Position numbers and translations under genes: made by a program. A model generated the notes under the pieces. That model made no database searches and was not told the origin of the DNA. It worked only from the letters and a program-made list of their open reading frames with translations. Shown in pieces: positions 55,913-64,000 of a stretch of DNA of 64,000 nucleotides. This DNA comes from Cephalotus follicularis (Eukaryota > Streptophyta > Magnoliopsida > Oxalidales > Cephalotaceae). The stretch covers positions 1-64,000 of the forward strand of contig BDDD01001358.1 of NCBI GenBank assembly GCA_001972305.1, in the 5' to 3' direction. Position 1 is the stretch's first letter; every line of letters starts with the position of its first letter.

Positions 55913-57104
55913 GTTTTTGCCCAGAATGCAGGCAGAACAATGTAAATGAAATGCAAATTAAATGCCAATCAGTTCAATGCAAGTAGAAATTAACATACAT
56001 GAAATGCATGAACATATCTTCCAAAACATAACACTACCCCTACCTCAATTTGCTATCCCAAGATCAATTGAGTGATCTATCTCTTTAAGCTTCCAAGTCA
56101 CTTTTACACCAACATTCTTCAATCCAGCAGGTTCAATCAATGCATGCATGTTTATGGACACATGCATTAGCACAGGGAGTTCAACTAGATTACACAGCTA
56201 CAATTACCACTTTTATAGTAGCTTTTTACCAATCCTTTAAGTCTTAACATCCATTTTACAACTTCCTTTGCATTCTATGTCAACCATTAGTCAATCTCGG
56301 ATTCAATGATGTTATTGTTAACAGAAGATGTATGTATATACTTAGGAGAATCTGTAGGCATAACAACTAACAACAACAATTCGAAATGGAATCATTTAAA
56401 CTCTCTAAGCTTCATAGCTTCTTTCTTTTACCATTCCAAATCAATTCTCAAGTTGTTAACTTAATCATGTTTGACAGAAAGTATATGCATACTTAAGGAA
56501 TCAAGAAGCATATATTAAGTCATAACAGCAACTATAGATTGATTAGAGTTGTTAAGATTCTCTAAGTTGTCCATATTCTTACTTCCATTTACCAATTCAA
56601 TTCCATAATTCTAGAAGATGTTAAACATAACCATGTTAACAGAAGATTAACATCCTTATAGTTACCTTATCAACACATATCAGGGGGTTCGGATTTGGAA
56701 CTTACCAGGAGAAGTCCAAGCTTCCAAGTTTCTCTTTGAGCTCTAAACCCTCCACATGCAAGCTCCTCCAATCTTCTAGCAATTCTCTTCAAATCAGTGG
56801 TTTTTAACACTCAGTTTCAGCCCCTGGACAGCTGATATAGAGGTTAGGAACCTTTGAATTCGCCAGAGCATTTACTCAGCCTTCGTCCTTCCTTCTCTCT
56901 CTCACATGCATTCTTCTTTCCTTGTCATTTCTCACCTTTCTCTCTTTGATTTTGCAGGTGCCAGGTCTGTGACTTGCAGAGCACATGCAAGCATGTCTTT
57001 GCATGTTCTGGCAGCTTGTGTCGCCTTCCAACACTTGTCCCTTCATGCAAAGCCCCGTCATTCAGCTTACAGGCATGCACAGACACCTGTTCTGTCGAAT
57101 TTCC

Positions 57105-57182
57105 AGTCGACTGAATGCATCTGCCAGTCAACTGTCCTCAACACGCACTAGGCAGTCGGCTGTTCCCCTGTGACAGTCGACC
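57105..57182. repeat. CAGTCGACTG array, H 3' LTR proximal
   Basis: Sites start at 57105, 57126, 57154 and 57175 (steps 21, 28, 21), 170-250 bp inside the LTR start. Confidence 0.92.
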
Positions 57183-57356
57183 GTCCAAGGCTGTTTTAGG
57201 GTTTCATGAGTCCGGTTTTCACCAAACGAACCTCCCATCAATCCAAACAATTATCAATCACAAAATTATGATAATTTGGCAGATAATTCAATTAAAATGT
57301 ATATTTATTTTAAACATGGAAATGAATATACATTAATTGAATTTGCGGTTATTACA

Positions 57357-57370
57357 TTCCACCCTCCTTA
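57357..57370 (-). other. PPT of element H
   Basis: Minus-strand TAAGGAGGGTGGAA abuts the LTR start TGTAATAACC. Confidence 0.85.
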
Positions 57371-57404
57371 AAGAAAATTCGTCCTCGAATTTAGCTCTTA
57401 CATC

Positions 57405-57985
57405 ACATCTCAAAAAGGTGGGGAAAAATCTCCCTCATTCTGTCTTCACGTTCCCACGTAGCTTCCTCAGCTCCGTGGAAACACAAAAGCATTTTTACCA
57501 TAGGAATGGTCTTGTTCCTCAATACCCTTTCCATTCGATCCATTGTCACCTCGGCAATTCCGATACAAAGTCCATGGTCACATGTTCCAATTTCTATTCA
57601 ACCACTGGTAACGGTTGTAACATTCCAGCAGATTTCTGATGTTCAGCTTTCGTTCGCTGACAGATCAACATCTTGCCACATCTTCAGTAGTTTCCTGTTT
57701 CCTACCGCTCCACCCGAAACTCTTTTCCAGGTCGTGTCACATCTTGGTACTCCTTGGGTGGACACTGTAGCTCGACTGGTGAGCTTGTTGCAGTAGCTCA
57801 TCCTTGATAGTCTCATCATCAGGGACACATATCCTTCCTCGGAACCTCAATATGACATCCGTATGAATGGAGAACTCAGGCTTAGTGTCTAGGTTCTCAC
57901 GGATACTCCACAATTCAGAGTCGCTATTCTGAGCAATCAGAATACGCTCCAGAAGTTCCGGTTGTGCTCTCATATGTGTCACCAT
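57405..57985 (-). pseudogene. pol: Integrase remnant of H, catalytic core deleted
   Basis: 57737-57985 encodes the linker and zinc-binding start (RENLDTKPEFSIHTD, QAHQSSYSVHP). After further broken sequence, HVTMDFVSELPR near 57560-57600 holds the first catalytic Asp. It is joined directly to a chromodomain-like tail (RNKTIPMVKM, EEATWERED) near 57405-57550. The second Asp, the Glu and the GPF/Y region are absent. Confidence 0.8.
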
Positions 57986-58099
57986 AACCCCTCAGAAACC
58001 GTGAACGGATTCCATCTCTGAAACTCCTTCAATAGCTCCCACTGTGAAACCATTGCTCCAGCAATCATTGCCTTGTGACTCAGCGCAATGGTCACTGAA

Positions 58100-58413
58100 A
58101 TAAAACACTCTTGCAATATACAAGAGGGGGGGTGAATTGAATATTGAGGAATATGCGGAAATTTAAAAACTTTAAATGTAAAGAGATAAGGAAAGAAAGA
58201 CTTCTCCGAGTTTTAGAGTGGTTCGGCTAACTCTTGCCTACGTCCACTTTTCCCAAGGGAGCTCCTTGAGTTTCCACTAGCTCGATTTGATTAAGGCAGC
58301 AAATCGTTACACCTTACATTGATATTCAACTTGTAATTCCCTGCACATCAAGTAACTTAGTTAGATGCAAATATGTTATCATCAAAACAAGGATTGGGAC
58401 TTAATCGTCAACA
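58100..58413. mobile_element. Short relative of the 3743-4794 insertion
   Basis: It starts near TGCAATATACAAGAGG with a G run and GTGAATTG, shares the CTTGCCTACGTCCACTTTTC and TGAGTTTCCACTAG segments with 3925-3985, and ends near ATGTTATCATCAAAAC and GTCAACA. It interrupts the RNase H region of H. A clear TSD could not be fixed; CACT occurs on both sides. The palindrome array of the longer copy is missing. Confidence 0.65.
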
Positions 58414-58760
58414 GTCACTACATCCGTATTTTCGGGGTGGTATTGAATGTGGCAGTTGTAGTCATTGAAGAATTCCACCATCACCTTTGTCTCATGTTAA
58501 GCTCCTTCTGGGAAAACAAACATTTCAAGCTGAGCCTCATAAAGATAGTGCCTGCAAAGCAAACACTATGGCTGCCAGTTCTAGATCGTGTACGGAATAG
58601 TTTCCTTCGTACGGTTTTAGCTTCCTTGACGCGTATGCAATCACCCTACCATGTTGCATAAGAACGCATCCCAATCCCTTCCCAGAATTATCGGAATAGA
58701 CAGTAAATCCCTCATTACCTTCCGGTAATGCCAACACTGGAGTCGAACCAATCGACTCTT
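58414..58760 (-). pseudogene. pol: RNase H of element H
   Basis: 58537-58737 reads [19 protein letters not shown] (Asn where relatives have Ala), then [20 protein letters not shown] and [13 protein letters not shown] with the catalytic Glu. The end (MVEFFNDYNCHIQYHPENTD-like) is frameshifted, then cut by the 58100-58413 insertion. Confidence 0.8.
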
Positions 58761-58779
58761 CATCTCTTGGAAACTTGCC

Positions 58780-59160
58780 TCACAAGCATCGTCCCACACA
58801 GAACTTCACTTCTTCTGAGTCAACTGTGTCAGTGGTGTAGCAAGCTTTGCAACTCCTTGATGAATCTGCGGTAATAGCCAGCCAATCCCAAGAACCACGC
58901 ATCTTTGTAACGTTCCTCGGTTGGGGCAAGTTAATAATGCTTTCAATCTTCGAAGGATCCACTGACAATCCTTCACTCGACACTATGTGAACTAGGAACG
59001 TCACATGATCCAGCCAGGATTCACACTTGCTGAATTTGGCATACAGTTGTTCCTTCCGTAATATCTGCAACACAGTCTGCAAGTGCTGCATGTGTTCCTC
59101 AACGCTCTCTGAGTAGATCAGAGTGTCATCTAAAATATCACGACGAACTGATCAAGATAG
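58780..59160 (-). pseudogene. pol: RT thumb and connection of element H
   Basis: [21 protein letters not shown] (Cys-Glu-Ser for the usual Cys-Glu-Phe), SSEGLSVDPSKIESI and LPQPRNVTKMR, then frame breaks before the GLAGYYRR-equivalent. The catalytic YIDD-type segment near 59100-59160 is broken. Confidence 0.8.
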
Positions 59161-59224
59161 GGTTGGGACACTCTGTTCATCAGACATGTAGGTTGCAGGT
59201 GCATTAGTCAAACCAACGGCAGTA

Positions 59225-59563
59225 TTAAATTTCGTAGTGTCCATGTCTGGTTCGAAATGCGGTTTCCTCCACATCACTTTCTCTGATTCTCAACTGATGG
59301 TAACCTGTCCTCAGGTCAAGTTTGGAGGATACAGTTGAGCCTTGCAATTGGTCGAACAACTCCTCAATATGTGGTAGAGGATACTTGTTCTTTACCGTCA
59401 CTTGATTCAGCAACCTGTAGTCAATGCACAGACGCATTGTCCCATCCTTTCTTTTCACGAACAGGACCGGTGTTCTCCTCGGAGACACGCTCGGTCTAAT
59501 AAGGTCTTTATCAAGGAAATCCTGAAATTGAACCTTCAGCTCTTCCTGTTCAGCAGAAACCAT
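59225..59563 (-). pseudogene. pol: RT fingers and palm of element H
   Basis: [73 protein letters not shown] and [12 protein letters not shown], in one open frame of 112 codons. Upstream, 59550-59741 may hold the end of a protease-RT linker, but no protease active site was found. Confidence 0.85.
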
Positions 59564-59924
59564 TCGGTATGGTGCTCTGGATATAGGAGCAGTCCCAGAT
59601 CATCTTTTGATAAGGAACTCTGACTACCGGAATCGCACTCTCATCTATTCTCGCATCAGTCAGCAAGCGTTTACTAGTTGGAGCACTTGCCTCCAAACAT
59701 GTGTACACACACAGTGATGTAATGCAAGTTGTGCAGAGCATGATGCAATGAATGAGTATGTGGTTATGGAGTCAATCGATACACAAGAAATTATAACTTC
59801 ATATTAGTTATATCTTCTCTAGATGAGTATAACTTTACCTTGCATGATTCATTTGCCGGTATCACCTCGCGATTGTGTAGCCGCTCCACACCTACCAGCT
59901 CCATCATTACCGGGTCAAGCTTTC

Positions 59925-60045
59925 ACTAAAGGACATCCATTCATGCGATGATCCGATGAACCACATCTCAGGCACTTCCAAGCTTTCTTCCAGCACTTAG
60001 ACTCCTCATGATTCGAACGACCACAGAAATTGCATCGGGGAAGGG
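59925..60045 (-). pseudogene. gag: Paired CCHC zinc knuckles of H gag
   Basis: The minus strand reads CNFCGRSNHEESKC and, after a short basic spacer, CLRCGSSDHRMNGC. Two CX2CX4HX4C knuckles as in G gag (44277-44379). They follow the gag N-terminus almost directly, so the capsid part is deleted. Confidence 0.8.
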
Positions 60046-60076
60046 TCCTTGAACAAGAGGTATCTCGGGTAGCAGT

Positions 60077-60406
60077 CTATCGAGGCTGTTTGAAAGCTTG
60101 CCTAGACCGTCCCGAAGGTTGCCTAACCTGTTGCACTTGAACGTACAATCGTTGCATTTCCCCCATGTGAGCTGCACTAGCAGTCATCTGTTGTCGGAGG
60201 AAATCAGTCATCCGCTCCATATTTGCCGCGTTGGCTTGAATCTGTTGTTGAAAGAGGTCAGCCATGTGGTCAAAGTTACTCTTCTCATCATGCGCTGGAG
60301 GAACGTTCATTCCTTCATCCACTACCGGATCATTTCCAGGTACTGGCGGTGCATTGACACTTCCGTCGGCTCTATGCCTTACTCTTCTACCACTTCGCAA
60401 GTCCAT
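60077..60406 (-). pseudogene. gag: Gag N-terminus of element H
   Basis: Start at 60406 (MDLRSGRRVRHRADG) chosen by match to the G gag start MDRRRTRARARA; the open frame extends upstream to 60451. It contains FDHMADLFQQQIQANAANMER, like G (ADYFQQQMAFNRAN). It stops at 60077 after KQPR, before any capsid motif. Confidence 0.82.
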
Positions 60407-60494
60407 TCGGTTTCCTATATGGAATGACATAATCGTCAGGAAACAATTCACTTAATTTTCGAGAAACTTATCCTAGCTAGCATATATGGAATAT

Positions 60495-60506
60495 GCTCTG
60501 ATACCA
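60495..60506 (-). other. PBS (initiator-Met tRNA) of element H
   Basis: Minus-strand TGGTATCAGAGC, a perfect plant Met-type site, 3 bp from the 5' LTR end at 60510. Confidence 0.92.
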
Positions 60507-60509
60507 TGT

Positions 60510-61198
60510 TGTCACACCCCGTTTTCGGTTCCATAACATAAGACAACATCTATGGTCATATCAGTATTAAACATACATTCCAGCATTTCATTTAACAGAA
60601 AAAAAATAACAATATGCGAAAGCAGTCAATAAGCCAGAATATAAAATTTCAACCATCCGCACGCATCCCATACTACGTGCGGGTACAATTCAACATTATC
60701 CTTAACATAAGGAAAACAACATAACGAGGTATGATTCGTTCATTACATTACAATACATCAAAAGAAAAACAACAACCTTAAAACGACAAAAGTAGAAGCT
60801 CTCCAAGCTTCAGCCACAACTCCCAGTCTTCGCTTAATCTGAAACTGTAAAGGGGGGTTAGCCGTTGTCTTCACTTGGCTAAGTAGGAAGATAAAGTATG
60901 CTGAGGACTATATGAATGCATCATGTATGACAGTTTATATAAAATAATGTTTCAGTGTGCCAATATATAAGCAATCATGCCAAGTGGCCATAAACAATCC
61001 ATATGCAAGAATACCGCACAAGGGTACAATCAATTCATACAGTGGTTTCGGTGACGCATATCGCTAACTCCTAGCACAAACTGCGCACCACCTAATTCGT
61101 CACCCTACATTGCGGCTGATAGATCAGGTACGTTGACTACCGGCGTCGGCAGGTAGTTTAACAGTAAGTTCTGCAATTGCAGACAGTGTGGGTGATAC
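60510..61198 (-). repeat. 5' LTR of element H, end segment
   Basis: Matches the end of the 3' LTR starting at 55576 (minus strand ends CGGGGTGTGACA at 60510). It is interrupted at 61198 (GATAC, 61194-61198) by another H-type LTR; the rest is beyond the window. Confidence 0.88.
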
Positions 61199-62698
61199 TG
61201 TCACGCCCCGTTATTTCATTACCATCTTTGACCAGCATATGTGGTGATATCAGTATTAAACATACATTCCAGCATATCATAATAATAATATATAACAGTA
61301 TGCGGAAGCAGTCAATAAGCCAGAATATATAAAAAAAAATACAAGTCTTCGCACGTATCCCATACTACGTGCGGTTACAAGCCAAAACATCCTTATCATA
61401 AGGAATACAACAGTAAAACGAGGCATGATTCGTTCGTTCATTACAGTACGTAACAACATAAAAAAATAACAACCTTAAAACGGTAAACAGAAGCTTCCAA
61501 AGCTTCAGCAGCAAGCTCCTAATGTCCTTGCTCAATCTGTAATGGTAGGGGTTAGCCGTTGTCCTCACTTGGCTAAGCAGCAAGATAGTGTATGCAAGAG
61601 AATATATGAATGCAATTATGTATGACAGTTTATATCAAAATATCATTTCAGTGTGCCAATAGATAAGCAATCATGCCAATTGGCCATAAACAGTACATAT
61701 GCATAGATACCGCTCAAGGGTACAATCAATTCAATCGTTCAGTGGTTTGGGTGTCACATGTCGCTAACTCCTAGCCCCCAACTGTGCACCACCTAACTAT
61801 CACCCTACACTCCGAGAATGATAGAAAAGGTATCAGTTACTACCGGCGTTAGCGGGTAGTTTAACAGTAATTCTGCAATGGCAGACAGTAGGTGATACTC
61901 TGGCCAACTCCTGGCACCCAGAATCACATCCATAGCCAGTGATAACCTCCATCACCGAACTACGGCAGTAAGCATAGACAATCAATTCAATCAGTACAAT
62001 CAGTAGTAATATTACATATATAATCAATATGCAATATCAAGATGGTTTCTTTAAGAAACATATAACAGTTCAGTAATCATGCATCTCATGTGAGGAAACG
62101 ATATCAGTACAGTAGTGGTTTCCGATTTGGAAACAAAACAGTCGGTACCTCTCATGTGGAGGAAAATAGTAGTTCATTTAACAATAAACGTTATTTTGAA
62201 AATGATAGTAAATATCATAAATCGTGCATGTAGCACTTGGTTGATTCAATAATTAGAATCTAAAACAGTAGGTGAAAACAGTATTTCACAAATCATTAGT
62301 TAAGAAATCAGTGGTTATCTTAACAATAAGCTTCTTTTGAAAATGATAGTGAATTATCATGATTTTGGGTTCAAGTCCCATAAATGGTTTTGATCTTTGA
62401 AATTATCAGTAGAAGTGGTGTTCATATCACCAAACAGTTGATATATACTAACATAAGTAGCATATACCGTATCTTTAATCAAATCGGCAGTTCTTGCAAA
62501 TAGTAGTTTGCATTTGAACGAAGGTTTAAAACCATAATTGTGCATATAGCACATAATTCATTCAATCCGTGAAATATCAGTAGAAATGATGTAAACTAAC
62601 ATCATACAGTATGTGCATTATGTTGGTAACATATACAAATCATCAACAATGCAAAACAGTAGCAATTCAGTGATCATTATGCAGTTCCAGCCCAGAAC

Positions 62699-62767
62699 AG
62701 TCGGCTGCCTTCAAGAACCAGCCGGCTGTTGGGTTTAGCAGTCGACTGCAATACATGGCAGTCGACT
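62699..62767. repeat. CAGTCGACTG array, second H LTR distal
   Basis: Sites start at 62699, 62720, 62740 and 62760 (steps 21, 20, 20), identical to the H 3' LTR. Confidence 0.92.
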
Positions 62768-63793
62768 GTTCTTGCCCAGAAATGCAGGCATAACAGTTTT
62801 GTGTAATGCAATTTCAGTGCTAAATCATTCCAATGCAAAGAGAAAATTAACATACACATATGCATGATCATATCTTCCAATACATAACACTACCCCTACC
62901 TCAAAACGCTATCCCAAGATCAATTACAATGATCTTTCTCTTTAAAGCTTCCAAGCCTTTTTTTCCAACCAATCCTTTAATCTCAGCAATTCAGTCTAGG
63001 CATGCATGTTATAACATATGCATCAGTTCAGTTTGTTCAGTAACATTTATAATTATTCAAATCAGTAGCTTAATCCATTAGTTCATTAAGCTTTATATCC
63101 CTCCATTTTACTACTTCTTATGCATGTTCAACTATTTTAATTCCTAATCTCTGAGTGGATAGCAGGTGTACATGCATACTATGAAGGAAAACAGTAGTCT
63201 ATTATGGAACTATCAACAACCTTCTAATCCAATTAGAGGTTACCTACTCATTTACTTGAGTTGAGTGCTACATTCCATATAAATCCACCGTCTTAAGATG
63301 TTAACTCATCAATCTTACTGTAGGTTAAACAATTTCCTAACCCCATTATCAGTTTACAACAACACAGAAGTTAGAATTCGAACTTACCAGGAAGATTCAA
63401 GATCCCAAGTTCCCACTTTGAGCTTCAAGCTCCAACTCTCCAATGCAAGCTTTCAATCAATCCAGCAACAAACCTTTCTTCTTTTAGTGTTTAACAACAC
63501 TCACAATCAGTCCATTCACAGATGATATAGGCTCATCAATCTAGAATTTCGTTAGAGTCATTTACTTCAGAAATTTCTCATTCTCTCACTCACATGCATC
63601 TCTTCGTCTTGTCATTTCTCTTATCTTACCTTCTTGATTCTTGTAATTGCAGGGTCTGGAATCTTGCAGGGGTGCAGAGGACATGCAAGGCATCACTTTG
63701 CATGTCATGGCTGCTTAGGACACTTGTCCCATTAATTTCCACGCCTCAAGTTCAGTTTGACACCTGCACAGACCCATGTTCTGTCGAAATTAC

Positions 63794-63871
63794 AGTCGAC
63801 TGGATTCATGGGGCAGTCGACTGGACATTACACGAGTCAGGCAGTCGACTGATACCCTGTGTCAGTCGGCT
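63794..63871. repeat. CAGTCGACTG array, second H LTR proximal
   Basis: Sites start at 63794, 63815, 63843 and 63864 (steps 21, 28, 21), identical in spacing to 57105-57182. Confidence 0.92.
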
Positions 63872-64000
63872 GTCAAGAGGGAAATTAGGGTTTCTTAGGT
63901 TCGGTTTTCATCAAACGAACCGCCATTCATTCCAAGTAAAATTACCAATCATAAATTGAAATAATTGGACATTAAATTCAAATAAGTGCACATTTTATTA

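Larger units (their letters stand above)
55576..57356 (-). repeat. 3' LTR of element H
   Basis: The minus strand runs TGTAATAACCGC (57356) to CGGGGTGTGACA (55576), 1,781 bp. The 5 bp left of it are GCATG. Confidence 0.9.
55576..61198 (-). mobile_element. Decayed chromovirus H, antisense
   Basis: 3' LTR, PPT, internal region 57357-60509, PBS, and the first part of the 5' LTR 60510-61198 before a second H-type LTR interrupts. It is inserted in the 3' LTR of G. The internal region is only 3.15 kb: capsid, most of the protease and the integrase core are gone. G and H share LTR blocks (AGGAGTTGGC; GGACAAAGGCTAACCCCC type), so they are related families. Confidence 0.88.
61199..64000 (-). mobile_element. 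Second H-type LTR, antisense, partial
   Basis: Begins at 61199 with the LTR end (minus strand CGGGGCGTGACA) and runs to the window edge. Comparison with 57250-57356 suggests that only some tens of bases of LTR remain beyond 64000. It contains the CCAACTCCTGGC block at 61904-61915 and two palindrome arrays. Solo or complete status is unknown. Confidence 0.85.

Noticed and set aside
59968-60177. 69-codon frame beside H gag
   Set aside because: Out-of-frame reading of the zinc-knuckle and gag region; the real frame carries the CCHC motifs.

Overview
The window looks like a gene-poor, retrotransposon-packed stretch of a flowering-plant nuclear genome, probably heterochromatic. I see no host protein gene, no rRNA or tRNA gene and no CRISPR array. 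Nearly every long protein match is Ty3/gypsy gag or pol, and every such reading frame carries stops, frameshifts, deletions or nested insertions. The primer-binding sites are plant types: initiator-Met tRNA for most elements and Asp tRNA for the Athila-like element. The species cannot be named from the sequence. Family letters used here (G, L, C, D, H, M) are my own labels.

Left half (1-30.75 kb): a minus-strand Athila-like Ty3/gypsy element in tandem. Two internal regions share one LTR: unit 1 gag 1767-4830, shared LTR about 5026-15717, unit 2 pol 15718-18105 and gag 22412-24417, right LTR about 24622-30749. Both units have an antisense family-L LTR at the same nucleotide inside the protease active-site motif (TSD ATAAA). 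Both LTRs have a sense family-L LTR (TSD AAAAA). The L copies were in turn hit by a G LTR (1-1380), a C-related chromovirus (6962-14198, TSD CTGGG), an M solo LTR (18540-20834, TSD ATTAT) and a C-type solo LTR (27316-30105, TSD CTTGG).

Middle (30.75-40.6 kb): unassigned repetitive DNA holding a G solo LTR (31194-33984, TSD ATTGG), a 58-bp hairpin minisatellite (34075-34422), a complete 806-bp TRIM (36066-36871, TSD AATCG) and a D solo LTR (37447-40626, TSD ATAAT).

Right half (40.6-64 kb): chromovirus G (5' LTR 40639-43218, PBS, broken gag, protease, RT, RNase H, integrase with chromodomain-like tail, PPT, start of 3' LTR). A C element (44539-51690, TSD GAGGT) sits in its protease region. A decayed minus-strand H element (55576-61198 and beyond) sits in its 3' LTR, and a second H-type LTR (61199 to the end) sits in the H 5' LTR.

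The most striking signal is shared by several unrelated LTR families: arrays of short palindromes centred on GTCGAC (CAGTCGACTG in C, D and H; GCGTCGACGC in G, M, the Athila LTR and a Copia-like insert). They are spaced about 21 bp apart, usually with one 28-bp step. The spacing holds while spacer sequence drifts. L LTRs carry different motifs at 22-bp and 28-bp periods. I know of no description of this architecture. It resembles a phased protein-binding array, or an RNA pairing device, maintained or exchanged among retrotransposons.
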